Assembly (NCBI GenBank): GCA_019243445.1
Contig: JAFAUH010000035.1
Span: forward strand, 1 to 33,980
Direction of reading: 5' to 3'
Source of the DNA: Streptomycetaceae bacterium
GTDB taxonomy: Bacteria > Actinomycetota > Actinomycetes > Streptomycetales > Streptomycetaceae
Length of the DNA: 33,980 bases
Under the pieces are notes generated by a model that saw nothing but the letters and a program-made list of their open reading frames with translations, was not told where the DNA came from and did not search any database. The position numbers and the translations under genes were made by a program. Positions 8,156-16,861 of this stretch are shown one piece after another. Within the stretch, counting starts at the first letter, position 1. The number at the start of each line of letters is the position of its first letter.

Positions 8156-9712
8156 CTACCGCTCCAGTACCGCCATCGCCGCGTTGTGACCTGGGATGCC
8201 GCTCACCCCACCGCCCCGCACGGCGCCCGCACCGCACAGCAGGATATTGGGATGCGCGGTCTCCACGCCCCAACGGCCCGTCTCCCCATGGCCGGTCTCT
8301 TGATGGGCGTACGGCCAGGACAGATCGCGGTGGAAGATGTGCCCGCCTGGCAGACCGATCTCACGTTCCAGATCCAGTGGCGACTTCGCCTCAATGCACG
8401 GGCGGCCCTCCGCGTCGACCGCCAGGCAGTCGGCGAGCGGCTTGTCGAGTACGGCGTCCAACTGCGCGAGCGTTGCCTTCAATAGCGCCTCCTTCGCGCC
8501 GCGCGGATCGGCGGTGAACAGGCGGGCGGGCGCGTGCAGTCCAAAGAGAGTCAAGGTGTGGTAGCCCTGCTCGGTCAGCTCGGGGGAGAGGATCGAGGGA
8601 TCGGTGAGCGAGTGGCAGTAGATCTCCGACGGTGGGGTGTCCGGGAGCCCGCCGGCGGCCGCCTGCTCGTAAGCAGCCGCCAACTGCCGGTAGGACTCGG
8701 CGATATGGAACGTTCCGGAGAATGCCTCATGCGGATCGACGGAGGTGTCCCGCAGCCGCGGGAGGCGGCGCAGCACCATGTTGACCTTGAGCTGCGCGCC
8801 TTCCGGAGCCTCGGGAAGGGGCTCGCCGAGCAGCCCGGCAAGCGTGCGCGGGGATGCGCCGACCAGAACGTGTCGCGCGCTGACCGTTCCGCTCCCGTAC
8901 TCGCCCTCGTACTCGGCCTCGGCGCGCACACCGTCGGTGTGCAGGGCCGTCACCTCGCACCCGGTGACGATCTCCGCGCCCGCCGCACGCGCGGCGTCGG
9001 CGAGCGCGTCCGTCAGTGCGCCCATACCGCCTACAGGTACGTCCCAGTCGCCGGTCCCGCCGCCGATCACGTGATAGAGAAAGCAGCGATTCTGCCGCAG
9101 TGACGGGTCGTGCGCGTGACTGAACGTGCCGATCAGCGCATCGGTGAGCACCACGCCCCGCACGATGTCGTCGACGAAGACCTTCTCGACCGTCTCGCCC
9201 AGTGGCCGCTCGAACAGCGCCTCCCACGCCTGCACCTCGCCCACCACGCGCTCCAGCTCACTCCGGGACGGCAGCGGAGCAGTGAGCGTCGGGAAGACTC
9301 GCTCGGCGACACGCTGCGTCATCGCGTAGAAGCGCTGCCATGCCTCGTAATCGCGCTCCGATCCGGTGAGCCGCACGAAGCTCTCGCGGGTGCGGGCCGG
9401 GTCCTCGCCGTCCACCAGCAGCCCGGTACGCCCAGCCGGGGTGTACGAGGAAATCCGGCGCCGGCGTACGGCGAACCGCAGGTCCAGATCGCTGACGATC
9501 TTCTTCGGCAGGAGGCTGACCAGGTATGAGTAGCGGGAGAGCCGGGCATCCACTCCTGCGAAGGTCCGCGTGGACACCGCTGCCCCACCGGTCACCGGCA
9601 GCCGTTCCAGCACCAGGACGCTGCGGCCTGCCCGGGTGAGGTAGCCGGCGGCGACCAATCCGTTGTGGCCGCCGCCGACGACGACTGCGTCGTACGAAGT
9701 GTGTTTGGGCAT
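8156..9712 (-). CDS. FAD-dependent oxidoreductase, PYROXD2/phytoene desaturase-like
   Basis: 518 aa. The N terminus has a dinucleotide-binding motif, DAVVVGGGHNGLVAAGYLTRAG (from residue 8), followed by VLVLER and GGAAVST. The C terminus has LLCGAGAVRGGGVSGIPGHNAA, a flavin-contact signature seen in phytoene desaturase-like and PYROXD2 proteins. The GGGHNGL variant and length fit the PYROXD2 branch rather than true carotenoid desaturases, and no carotenoid genes are adjacent. It is probably cytoplasmic or membrane-associated with an unknown substrate. Transcribed alone, convergent with the Rsm22 gene and divergent from the Prim-Pol gene. Confidence 0.85.
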   Translation of the reverse strand: MPKHTSYDAVVVGGGHNGLVAAGYLTRAGRSVLVLERLPVTGGAAVSTRTFAGVDARLSRYSYLVSLLPKKIVSDLDLRFAVRRRRISSYTPAGRTGLLVDGEDPARTRESFVRLTGSERDYEAWQRFYAMTQRVAERVFPTLTAPLPSRSELERVVGEVQAWEALFERPLGETVEKVFVDDIVRGVVLTDALIGTFSHAHDPSLRQNRCFLYHVIGGGTGDWDVPVGGMGALTDALADAARAAGAEIVTGCEVTALHTDGVRAEAEYEGEYGSGTVSARHVLVGASPRTLAGLLGEPLPEAPEGAQLKVNMVLRRLPRLRDTSVDPHEAFSGTFHIAESYRQLAAAYEQAAAGGLPDTPPSEIYCHSLTDPSILSPELTEQGYHTLTLFGLHAPARLFTADPRGAKEALLKATLAQLDAVLDKPLADCLAVDAEGRPCIEAKSPLDLEREIGLPGGHIFHRDLSWPYAHQETGHGETGRWGVETAHPNILLCGAGAVRGGGVSGIPGHNAAMAVLER

Positions 9713-9897
9713 GCGCCAGTTCTACCCTGCGGTCTTTCCTTGCGTCTGTACACCACGTCACGTTCAGATGTCCCTTCTTGCGGCCGGCGCCCCGGACACC
9801 ACCCCCGCCGTTCACACTGCCGACACAAAGGGGGAGGATGGGTATCCCGCGTCCCGGGCGGGAAACAGGCCGATGGGCAAAACGAGAGAGGGGCTCG

Positions 9898-10608
9898 ATG
9901 GAACGCAGGTGGAGCAGAATGTCCGAGTGGCTGCGGCGCCGCTCCCGCAACTCGGCCGGTGTGGAGCCACCTGCGGCTGAAGTGGCGGAGCTCCTGGTGT
10001 CCGCTGCCGCCGCGTCATTCCCCGTCGCCCCTGCCGCACATACCTCCGGATTCGGGTGTTCGTGCGATCGGATCGGCTGCCCCACCCCTGCGGTACACCC
10101 GGTCTCTTTCGCCTGGCAGACCCAGGCGACCACCGACCCGGAGCAGATCGCGCGCTGGCTGCGCAGTGAGCCTCGCGCCAACTTCATCACCGCGACCGGT
10201 GTCAACCACGACGTCCTCGACGTACCGGCTGCTGCTGGACAGATCGCCTTGGAGCGCCTCGCGGCAGAAGGCCACGACATTGGCCCGGTCGCCTCGTGTG
10301 GACCGGGCCGATTGCTTTTCTTCACCGCGACCCGCGGCACCCCCGAGGACGAGGACGAGTGGTGGCCGTGCGAGCTCGACTGCCACCCGGAGACCCTCGA
10401 AGACCATCCGGGTCTGCGTTGGCACTGCCGTGGCAGCTATGTGCTGTTGCCGCCGTCCCGTCTCCCCGACGGCTCCGTCGTCACCTGGGTAAGCCCGCCC
10501 GAACTCCCGCTACCCGACGCGCTCCCGCTGCTCGAAGTGCTCGCCGACGCGTGCGCACGGGTCGCCGACACGGAGGGTGAGGAGTCCGCGCCGCTGCCGT
10601 ATGGCTGA
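9898..10608 (+). CDS. Prim-Pol-like protein with degenerate active site
   Basis: 236 aa from ATG 9898, preceded by a purine run (GAGAGAGGGG). The layout matches the N-terminal bifunctional primase/polymerase (Prim-Pol) domain: CSCDRIGCPTPAVHP (54-68) for the usual C-x-C ... C-x-sPGKHP box, W73, ATTDPEQIARWL (77-88), then the strand TATGVNHDVLDVP (98-110). Three normally conserved features look changed: the Lys of GKHP, the second acidic residue of DxD (Pro110), and the His after the GG loop (CGPGRLLFF, 134-142). It is much shorter than plasmid or phage replication primases and has no helicase domain. Polymerase activity is doubtful. Starts further upstream are open but lack a ribosome-binding site. 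Confidence 0.75.
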   Translation: MERRWSRMSEWLRRRSRNSAGVEPPAAEVAELLVSAAAASFPVAPAAHTSGFGCSCDRIGCPTPAVHPVSFAWQTQATTDPEQIARWLRSEPRANFITATGVNHDVLDVPAAAGQIALERLAAEGHDIGPVASCGPGRLLFFTATRGTPEDEDEWWPCELDCHPETLEDHPGLRWHCRGSYVLLPPSRLPDGSVVTWVSPPELPLPDALPLLEVLADACARVADTEGEESAPLPYG

Positions 10609-10620
10609 CAGTGAAGTCGC

Positions 10621-10705
10621 CCTGCCCGGACGGCTGGGACGGCTGGGACGGCTTGGACGCCCGGCCCGGCCCGGACATCCAGGCTGTCCGGGCCGTCCGG
10701 GCAGG
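10621..10705. terminator. nested hairpin terminator between convergent genes
   Basis: A 13-bp perfect inverted repeat, CCTGCCCGGACGG (10621-10633) and its complement (10693-10705), encloses a second perfect 9-bp hairpin, GCCCGGACA (10669-10677) with TGTCCGGGC (10685-10693). Between them lie three 9-bp direct repeats of CGGCTGGGA or a one-base variant (10631-10657). The element fills the gap between the Prim-Pol stop and the SulP stop and can act in both directions. Confidence 0.75.
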
Positions 10706-10709
10706 GGCC

Positions 10710-12215
10710 TTAGACTGTGGGTGATCCGGGGGGAGTGAGGTGTATGGGGAGGGACGTTTCCGTGTTGTGCCGCTCGGTCCAGGTGGTGAGCGCGGTCCGG
10801 CATGCATGGTCCAAGTGCCGCAGTTGCGTCAGGTCCAGTTCCACCGCCCGGCCTGAAGGCAGTGCCTCCAACTGGTCCAGTAGCTTGGGCAGTTGCAGGA
10901 AGGTCGCGTTACCGCTCACCCGGACCCGGATGGTGACCGGGCCGTCGCCGGTTACTGGGAGCTCCTCGGTCTCCATGTGGATCCCCGAGGTCTCCCAGGC
11001 AGTCTTGACGATCGCAAGACCCAGCCCGATCAGCACGCCTTTGAACAGGTCCGTCGCCACAATCGCCAGCGCCGTGCCGACCAGTACGATTGCCTCACTG
11101 CGGTGCTCCTGCCACAGCCTGATCACCTCCCGGCCCGGCAGCAACTTCCACCCGGAGTGCACCAGCACCCCGGCCAGCGCCGACAGCGGTATCACGCCGA
11201 GTACGCCCGGCAGCAGCGCCGCGAACAGCAGCAGCCAGACCCCGTGCAGTACCCGGGATGCCTTGGTGCGGGCGCCGGCCTGGACGTTGGCCGCGCTGCG
11301 CACGATCACCGCGGCCATCGGCAGCGCACCGAGCGCTCCGCAGACCGTGTTGCCAAGGCCCTGGGCCAGCAGTTCCTTGTCGTAGTGGGTGCGCGGGCCG
11401 TGGTGCAGGCGGTCTACTGCCGCCGCGCTGAACAAGGACTCGGCGGAGGCGATCAGGGCGAAGGCCAACACGGTGCCGAGCCCGCTCGGCGAGAGCAGCT
11501 TCCCGAACTCGTCCGCTCCTGGCGGCTGTACGGCACCGGCCAAGCCAGTGACTTTCACCTTCGCCACTGGCAGGGAGAAAGCCCAGACCACTGCGGTGGA
11601 CAGTGCTACGCCCACCAGCGGGGCGGGCAGCAGCCCGGACACCTTGGACGGCAGCCGCTTCCACATCACGATGACCGCGATCGTCCCGGCACCGGTCAAG
11701 AAGGCGTACAGGGCCTGAGGAGTCTCTACAGTGTTCAGCAGAAGCCTGGGCCAGCCGACGAAGTTCGACGGCCCTTTGCCCGGAGCGGCTGAGTCGGCCA
11801 TCGCAAACAACTGGCCGGAGATCAGGACGAGTCCGATCCCGGCGAGCATCCCCTGCACCACGGAGACAGATATCGCCCGGAACCAGCGGCCAAGCTTGAG
11901 CAGCCCCATCACCAGTTGGAGCACTCCGGCGGCGAGCACCAGGGCACCGAGCATCGGCAACCCGTGCTCCCGCACTGCCTCGAGGACCAAGACGGTAGGG
12001 CCGGGTGACGGACCGCTGACCTGGAGCGAACTGCCGGGCATCGGACCGGCTATCAGGCCGCCGACGATACCGGTGATCAGACCGAGTTCGGCCGGGGCAC
12101 CGCAGGCGACGGCTACGCCCACACACAACGGCAAGGCAACGAGGAAGACAACGAGGGAGGCGCTCAGATCGCGCCGTAGGACGATGCTCAGATTGTGCCG
12201 TAGAACGGAAGGCAT
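10710..12215 (-). CDS. SulP-family anion transporter, probable bicarbonate/sulfate importer
   Basis: 501 aa from ATG 12215, with GGAGG 9 nt upstream. The SulP core is clear: RRDLSASLVVFLVALPLCVGVA, then GLIAGPMPGSSLQVSGPSPG (the conserved first-half motif), and 10-12 or more membrane segments. A short C-terminal cytoplasmic STAS-like domain (about residues 420-490, GRAVELDLTQLRHLDHAC) follows. SulP proteins move sulfate, bicarbonate or dicarboxylates. A beta-carbonic anhydrase gene 91 bp upstream in the same direction, a pairing that occurs as a fusion in some bacteria, favours bicarbonate. The frame is open further upstream but only into the carbonic anhydrase gene. Confidence 0.88.
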   Translation of the reverse strand: MPSVLRHNLSIVLRRDLSASLVVFLVALPLCVGVAVACGAPAELGLITGIVGGLIAGPMPGSSLQVSGPSPGPTVLVLEAVREHGLPMLGALVLAAGVLQLVMGLLKLGRWFRAISVSVVQGMLAGIGLVLISGQLFAMADSAAPGKGPSNFVGWPRLLLNTVETPQALYAFLTGAGTIAVIVMWKRLPSKVSGLLPAPLVGVALSTAVVWAFSLPVAKVKVTGLAGAVQPPGADEFGKLLSPSGLGTVLAFALIASAESLFSAAAVDRLHHGPRTHYDKELLAQGLGNTVCGALGALPMAAVIVRSAANVQAGARTKASRVLHGVWLLLFAALLPGVLGVIPLSALAGVLVHSGWKLLPGREVIRLWQEHRSEAIVLVGTALAIVATDLFKGVLIGLGLAIVKTAWETSGIHMETEELPVTGDGPVTIRVRVSGNATFLQLPKLLDQLEALPSGRAVELDLTQLRHLDHACRTALTTWTERHNTETSLPIHLTPPGSPTV

Positions 12216-12306
12216 GGCTGGAGACCTCCGATAGCAGTGATAACGAGCCAGGGCTGGGTGCCGACGGCAGCTACCGCCTTGGGACGCACAGCCCCGGAAG
12301 CGTGCT

Positions 12307-12960
12307 TCACAGCGGAAGAAAAGTGCCGGCTTGCGGGCGATGTGCCAGGACCGCGCCGGTGTGGATCTCGTAGAACCACGCGTGCAGCCGCATCCGCCCC
12401 TCAGCGACGCGCTGTTGGATGCCCGGGTAGGTGTGCAGCCGCTCAAGCTGGGTCAGTACGTGCTGTTGCACTGCGTCGGCGAGTTCCGGGCCGGGGCATG
12501 GAGGCATGGTCCCAGGCTTCTCCTGATCCAGGCCGACTGCGATCTCGGAGGCGAGCCAGCCTTCTACTGCCGGCAGCGCAGCGAGATCGTCGCGCCGTGC
12601 GACTGCACCGACCGCGCCGCAGTGCGAGTGCCCGTACACCACGATGTCGGAGACTGCGAGCACCTCTACCGCGTACTCGATGGTCGCGGCCTCGCCGTTG
12701 GGCCGCTCAGGGCGGTACAGCGGCACGACGTTCCCCGCGGTGCGCAGTTCGAAGAGTTCGCCGGGCACCGCATTGGTGATCAGCGCGGGCACCACGCGGG
12801 AATCCGAGCAGGTGATGAAGAGGGCGTGTGGTGACTGTCCGTCAGCCAGCTGCTGGAAGTCGATCGGGGATTCGGCGTGCAGGGTGGCCCGCTCATGGAA
12901 GGTGCGGGCTTGTTGGATCAGGGTGTTGATGGATCGCTGGGTGTGGTGGGAAGAGTGCAT
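12307..12960 (-). CDS. beta-class carbonic anhydrase
   Basis: 217 aa from ATG 12960. An ATG immediately before it at 12963 is possible; GGAGG (12969-12973) is 8 nt from the first and 5 nt from the second. Zinc ligands and the Asp/Arg dyad are intact: CSDSR (Cys51, Asp53, Arg55) and HSHC (His111, Cys114). The protein interconverts CO2 and bicarbonate in the cytoplasm. It lies directly upstream of the SulP transporter gene on the same strand, probably in one operon that supplies bicarbonate for carboxylation or buffers pH. Confidence 0.93.
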   Translation of the reverse strand: MHSSHHTQRSINTLIQQARTFHERATLHAESPIDFQQLADGQSPHALFITCSDSRVVPALITNAVPGELFELRTAGNVVPLYRPERPNGEAATIEYAVEVLAVSDIVVYGHSHCGAVGAVARRDDLAALPAVEGWLASEIAVGLDQEKPGTMPPCPGPELADAVQQHVLTQLERLHTYPGIQQRVAEGRMRLHAWFYEIHTGAVLAHRPQAGTFLPL

Positions 12961-12982
12961 CATGCAGGCCTCCAAGGCACGT

Positions 12983-12997
12983 CGCCGCAGGGCGGCG
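12983..12997 (-). promoter_or_regulatory. GC hairpin in carbonic anhydrase leader
   Basis: CGCCGC-AGG-GCGGCG forms a tight 6-bp stem 20 nt upstream of the carbonic anhydrase start and 9 nt before its ribosome-binding site. It could affect translation, but short GC hairpins are common by chance in this genome. Confidence 0.3.
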
Positions 12998-13145
12998 CAT
13001 TGTGTGGATGGGGAATGATTGGCGCAGGTGCAGGGCGTTTTTCAACGCAGAATGTGGTTACGGCGCCGTGTCGTTGGGGGCCGTACAGGAGTGCGTCATG
13101 ACGGGATACGAACTGAGGCCGCGTCGGCTTAAAGCTGGGGCCGCA

Positions 13146-13577
13146 TCAGCAGCGGAATGCCTGCAACAGGGCAGTAATCGCCCCCGGCCGCAGTGCCGCG
13201 GGATGACCGGGACTGGATGCGCTTGTACTGCCGCCCGCTCCGGGGTCGGCACCACGATCGCAGGTGGCGAGTTGACCGCGATCGGAGGGCAGTAGCAGGC
13301 GATTGGAGGCGGACCGGCTCAACACTGCCGGGTGCGCGGGTGGCTTGGTCCGCTCCTTGCCGCAGGAAGGAAGGAAACCTGCCGCTTTCTCCACGTCGGC
13401 TGCCACCACATTGGCTGACGTAACGTCAGTTGACACAGTGTTGGCTGCCATCGTGACGGCGTAGTCCGGCGTGTGCCCACGGTGGTAAGACGGTATCGCC
13501 TGGAGGCACAGGACTGCTCCCAGCGCAGCGAGAAGCAGGACGACGAGGGGACGGGACGCCGTCCGCGAAGTCTCCAC
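13146..13577 (-). CDS. small exported or membrane-anchored hypothetical protein
   Basis: 143 aa from GTG 13577 with GGGGAGGG about 4 nt upstream. The N terminus has a basic stretch then a hydrophobic segment (ASRPLVVLLLAALGAVLCLQ), suggesting a signal peptide or anchor. The remainder is low-complexity and Ala/Ser/Pro-rich. GC bias at third positions is only moderate, and an antisense frame is also open, so the gene call is uncertain. I recognise no domain. It is transcribed alone between carbonic anhydrase and the lipoprotein gene. Confidence 0.45.
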   Translation of the reverse strand: METSRTASRPLVVLLLAALGAVLCLQAIPSYHRGHTPDYAVTMAANTVSTDVTSANVVAADVEKAAGFLPSCGKERTKPPAHPAVLSRSASNRLLLPSDRGQLATCDRGADPGAGGSTSASSPGHPAALRPGAITALLQAFRC

Positions 13578-13785
13578 GCTTCCCTCCCCATGCCGGAGCT
13601 CGGGCCAATAGTCAGCCAAGCGAACGTCAACTCTTGGTCAAGAGCATTTGAGCACAATGCCAAGTTGCTGAGCAAGTAGTGTCCGCCATGCGGGAAGATG
13701 CCCAGGTGCATGCACATGAAGCCCAGTCAAGCTGACAGAGCTCGGCCGATACCCCAGGAAGGCTCTCCACAGGGGCCGACTGTCG

Positions 13786-14820
13786 TTACTGGCCGCTGAC
13801 GCTGACCAGACCCTCGACACGGCTGAGAAAGGTGACCTTGCCGGCCGCCGAGACAGCCGGCACCTTCACAATCTCCTCGGCGACCTTGTTGAACGTCACG
13901 GACTTGTTGGGCGTACCCGTCATCAACGCGCCGATGTCGGGATCCGTGATCTTCACCGGTCCCTGGGCGACAGTCTGCCGCATCACATGATGCGTCGTGA
14001 AGAACACCAGCGCGCCGCCGTCCGCGAGCCGCAGCGCCACCGGCGGATACTGCGACGCATCGGCCGGCTCGTCCGCGAACTGAGTGACGAGCTGCGAGGT
14101 CGTTGCGTACTGCGTACGCCGCTGCTCCTTCAGCCCCGAAGTGTCACTGCCGCCCGCGAAGACCGACGAGCCCTTGTCGCCCTGCTGCAGATATGCGGCG
14201 TACTGGGCGCTGAGCTGATCGGGCGGCACCACCAGGTCCGAGCTCGACACCGGCACCGGCTCCACGTACCCCGATGCATTGATGGCGATCTCCGGCAGCT
14301 GCGATTGCGGGATCGCGGAAAGGTATTCGACCCGCCAAGGTTCGCTCACGCTGTTACGCGTGAATACCAGCAGCCAGCGTTCGGCGCCCCGGTTGGTCGC
14401 GGTGTTGGCGATGAACCACTTGGGCCAGCCGCGCTGCTGCGGAATCAAGAAGTGGGCATCGGAGAAATGCAGTGGCGGATAACTCGGGTTGCCGGACGGA
14501 TGGTTGATCTGCTGTGCCTTGAGGCCCGCCTGGTCGATCGCGCCGAGTGCGCCTGTTTCGATACGGCTGTTGAGCGACACGTCGAGTCGGGTGTATGCCT
14601 CGTTGCTGACCTGTGCGAAGCGGTCGAGCGCCTGCTGCGCGCCGGCCGGCTGCACCGAGGGTATGAGCACCTCGGCCCCGTGCACCGTCACGCATCCCGC
14701 CGCCGAGGACGTCAGCAGTGCCACTGTCGCAAGCAGGGGCAGGCCACGGCGCAGTCGGCGTTGCTGTCGTTGCAGCCGAACGGTCAGCCGGACGATCCGT
14801 GGAGTGAACGGCGCGGTCAT
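13786..14820 (-). CDS. putative lipoprotein of unknown function
   Basis: 344 aa from ATG 14820, with AGGAG about 11 nt upstream. A long basic n-region (RLTVRLQRQQRRLRRG) precedes a hydrophobic core and a lipobox-like SSAAGC, giving a lipid-modified Cys43. No transmembrane helix follows, so the protein is probably anchored outside the membrane. The roughly 300-residue exported region has patterns such as ERWLLVFTRNSVSEPWRVEYL that suggest a beta-rich fold. I recognise no catalytic motif. It may be one of the large actinobacterial lipoproteins that carry only a DUF label. It lies downstream of map with a hairpin between. Confidence 0.75.
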   Translation of the reverse strand: MTAPFTPRIVRLTVRLQRQQRRLRRGLPLLATVALLTSSAAGCVTVHGAEVLIPSVQPAGAQQALDRFAQVSNEAYTRLDVSLNSRIETGALGAIDQAGLKAQQINHPSGNPSYPPLHFSDAHFLIPQQRGWPKWFIANTATNRGAERWLLVFTRNSVSEPWRVEYLSAIPQSQLPEIAINASGYVEPVPVSSSDLVVPPDQLSAQYAAYLQQGDKGSSVFAGGSDTSGLKEQRRTQYATTSQLVTQFADEPADASQYPPVALRLADGGALVFFTTHHVMRQTVAQGPVKITDPDIGALMTGTPNKSVTFNKVAEEIVKVPAVSAAGKVTFLSRVEGLVSVSGQ

Positions 14821-14876
14821 CGGGGGACAAACTCCTTTTGGCGTGTGAACCGGCGCTACCATACCCGGCACCAGCC

Positions 14877-14898
14877 GACCAGGTTACGGTGCCTGGTC
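14877..14898 (-). terminator. hairpin terminator after map
   Basis: GACCAGG (14877-14883) and CCTGGTC (14892-14898) form a perfect 7-bp stem with an 8-nt loop, starting 11 nt after the map stop codon. There is no U-run, as is usual for high-GC actinobacterial terminators. Confidence 0.5.
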
Positions 14899-14909
14899 AC
14901 GGCGCCCGG

Positions 14910-15767
14910 CTACGGCAGTGTGAGCACCTCGGCGCCGTTGTCCGTCACCACGAGCGTGTGCTCGAACTGGGCCGTACGCTTGCGGTCCTTGGTCACCACC
15001 GTCCAACCGTCCTCCCAGATGTCGTACGCGTACGTCCCCAGGGTCAGCATCGGCTCGATGGTGAAGGTCATGCCCGGCTTCATCACGGTGGTGGCGCGCG
15101 GGTCGTCATAGTGCGGGATGATCAGCCCGGAGTGGAACGCGGTGTTGATCCCATGGCCGGTGAAGTCGCGCACGACGCCGTAGCCGAAACGCTTGGCGTA
15201 CGACTCGATGACCCGGCCGATGACGTTGATCTGGCGGCCCGGCTTGACGGTCTTGATGGCGCGGTTCAGTGATTCCCGAGTTCGCTCGACGAGCAGCCGC
15301 GACTCCTCGTCGACCTCCCCGCACAGGTACGTGGCGTTGGTGTCGCCGTGCACGCCATGGATGTACGCCGTCACATCGAGGTTGACGATGTCGCCTTCGC
15401 GCAGTTCGGTGGAGTCCGGGATGCCATGGCAGATGACCTCGTTGAGCGAGGTGCAGATCGATTTGGGGAAGCCACGATAGCCCAGGTCGGAGGGGTAGGC
15501 GCGGTGATCGCACAGGTATTCGTGGGCGATCCGGTCCAGTTCGTCCGTGGTGGTGCCCGGCTTGATCGCTGCGGCGGCCTCCTGCATGGCCTGCGCCGCG
15601 ATGCGTGAGGCTATGCGCATCTTTTCGATGGTCTCGCTGTCCTGCACCTCGGGTCCGGTGTACGGGGTGGGTGCGGGCTTGCCCACATACTCCGGGCGGG
15701 GGATGGACGCGGGCACCCTGCGAGCCGGAGACAACGTGCCGGGGACGAGAAGAGACTGGCCAGACAT
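14910..15767 (-). CDS. map: methionine aminopeptidase, type I with N-terminal extension
   Basis: 285 aa. All five metal ligands are present: Asp131, Asp142, His205, Glu238 and Glu269, with the substrate-contacting His114. It removes the initiator methionine from nascent proteins. The roughly 40-residue N-terminal extension contains a proline-rich stretch ([18 protein letters not shown]) like that of mycobacterial MetAP1c, thought to help ribosome association. The start is ATG 15767. No Shine-Dalgarno precedes it, but TACACT (15775-15780) is 7 nt upstream, so the mRNA may be leaderless. It diverges from the 71-aa gene across a 92-bp gap. Confidence 0.95.
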   Translation of the reverse strand: MSGQSLLVPGTLSPARRVPASIPRPEYVGKPAPTPYTGPEVQDSETIEKMRIASRIAAQAMQEAAAAIKPGTTTDELDRIAHEYLCDHRAYPSDLGYRGFPKSICTSLNEVICHGIPDSTELREGDIVNLDVTAYIHGVHGDTNATYLCGEVDEESRLLVERTRESLNRAIKTVKPGRQINVIGRVIESYAKRFGYGVVRDFTGHGINTAFHSGLIIPHYDDPRATTVMKPGMTFTIEPMLTLGTYAYDIWEDGWTVVTKDRKRTAQFEHTLVVTDNGAEVLTLP

Positions 15768-15774
15768 GTCAGCG

Positions 15775-15780
15775 AGTGTA
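15775..15780 (-). promoter_or_regulatory. -10 box of map, probable leaderless transcript
   Basis: On the minus strand the hexamer reads TACACT and ends 7 nt before the map ATG, putting the expected transcription start at or next to the initiation codon. No Shine-Dalgarno is present. The -35 is weak. Confidence 0.45.
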
Positions 15781-15859
15781 TCGGCGCGACTCGGGGCACC
15801 ATGACGGACGGAGAGGCAAACGCAACGGAGAAACGAAGAAACGAAGAGCGGAGGCGAGA

Positions 15860-16075
15860 GTGGCGCTGTTCAGACGCAAGCCGGTCGGCAAGCCGGGCGA
15901 GTGGTACTACTGCCTGAAGCACAAGGTGGCGGAGGAGGGGCTGCAGTGCCCCGCGAAGCAGCGGATGGGCCCCTACCAAAGCCGTGAAGAAGCCGAGCAC
16001 GCGATGGAGATCGTCGCCGAGCGGAACGAGGAGTGGGATGCCGACGGATCCGGGTCTGACGGTGAGCTAGCGTAA
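15860..16075 (+). CDS. 71-aa conserved-looking protein of unknown function
   Basis: Starts at GTG 15860 with GGAGG 5 nt upstream and ends 2 bp before npdG, so the two are probably co-transcribed and may be coupled. The protein reads as a compact domain: [17 protein letters not shown], then [20 protein letters not shown] and an acidic tail. The GPYxSREEAExAM segment resembles the end of SPOR-like or small single-domain proteins. One Cys-x2-His and one later Cys are not enough to claim a zinc site. It has no signal peptide. Function unknown. Confidence 0.75.
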   Translation: MALFRRKPVGKPGEWYYCLKHKVAEEGLQCPAKQRMGPYQSREEAEHAMEIVAERNEEWDADGSGSDGELA

Positions 16076-16077
16076 CG

Positions 16078-16779
16078 ATGATGACTACGGAAACGAACAA
16101 ACCCCTGGCCAAGGACCCCTGGGAACTGCCGGACGTCTCCGGCCTGGTCGTCGGCGTGCTGGGCGGCACCGGCGATCAAGGTCGGGGGCTCGCCTATCGG
16201 CTGGCGAAATCGGGCCAGCAGGTGATCGTCGGCTCGCGCAGCGCCGACCGAGCGCGCACCGCAGCCGGCGAACTCGGCTTCGGCGTCCGCGGCCTCGACA
16301 ACGCCGAGTGCGCTCGGGCAAGCGACGTGGTGATCGTGGCGGTGCCATGGGAAGGGCACGCCAAGACGTTGGAATCGCTGCGCGACGAGCTCGCGAGCAA
16401 GCTCGTCGTCGACTGCGTCAACCCGCTCGGCTTTGACAAGAAGGGCGCCTACGCGATCAGGCCCGAAGAGGGCAGCGCCGCCGAGCAGGCTGCGGCCCTG
16501 CTGCCGCAGTCGCGAGTCGCCGCGGCCTTCCACCACCTGTCGGCGGTACTGCTGCAGGACCCGCAGGTTGCTGAAATCGACACCGATGTGATGGTGCTCG
16601 GTGAAAGCCGAGAAGACACCGACACTGTGCAGGCACTCGCCGCCCGCATCCCCGGCATGCGAGGAATCTACGCGGGGCGGCTGCGCAACGCCCACCAGGT
16701 CGAGTCGCTGGTGGCCAACCTGATCTCGGTGAACCGCCGCTACAAGGCGCACGCGGGGCTGCGGATCACCGACGTGTGA
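16078..16779 (+). CDS. npdG: NADPH-dependent F420 reductase (F420H2:NADP+ oxidoreductase)
   Basis: 233 aa. A Rossmann-type NADP site opens the domain, VGVLGGTGDQGRGLAYRLA (from residue 25), followed by VIVGSRSADRA with the Ser/Arg that favour NADP over NAD. The pattern VVDCVNPLGFD and a late AAAFHHLSA match the F420-dependent NADP reductase family. The enzyme moves hydride between coenzyme F420 and NADP, supplying reduced F420 in actinomycetes. Two adjacent ATGs (16078 and 16081) are possible starts, with only a weak ribosome-binding site, which suggests coupling to the 71-aa gene 2 bp upstream. Confidence 0.92.
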   Translation: MMTTETNKPLAKDPWELPDVSGLVVGVLGGTGDQGRGLAYRLAKSGQQVIVGSRSADRARTAAGELGFGVRGLDNAECARASDVVIVAVPWEGHAKTLESLRDELASKLVVDCVNPLGFDKKGAYAIRPEEGSAAEQAAALLPQSRVAAAFHHLSAVLLQDPQVAEIDTDVMVLGESREDTDTVQALAARIPGMRGIYAGRLRNAHQVESLVANLISVNRRYKAHAGLRITDV

Positions 16780-16861
16780 GAGGTGTGAACCGGTGCGGGC
16801 CATAGGGGAGAATGGCCGCACCGCGTAGGGCCTATGTGCCACCTGACAGGAGCCGACCCCC

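Noticed and set aside
9898-10608. Prim-Pol protein considered as evidence of an integrated plasmid or phage
   Set aside because: No integrase, helicase, att site, tRNA or compositional shift is visible around it. The neighbours are ordinary chromosomal genes.
10631-10657. Short 9-bp repeats considered as a CRISPR or iteron array
   Set aside because: Only three near-adjacent units without spacers, embedded in a terminator hairpin between convergent genes.
13098-13295. 65-codon plus-strand frame with AGGAG before its ATG
   Set aside because: It is antisense to the minus-strand exported-protein candidate, and its product is low-complexity without hydrophobic or domain features. The evidence is too even to list it as a gene.
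13415-13429. CTGACGT-A-ACGTCAG palindrome
   Set aside because: It lies inside the putative small exported protein gene, far from any start, and 7-bp arms occur by chance at this scale.
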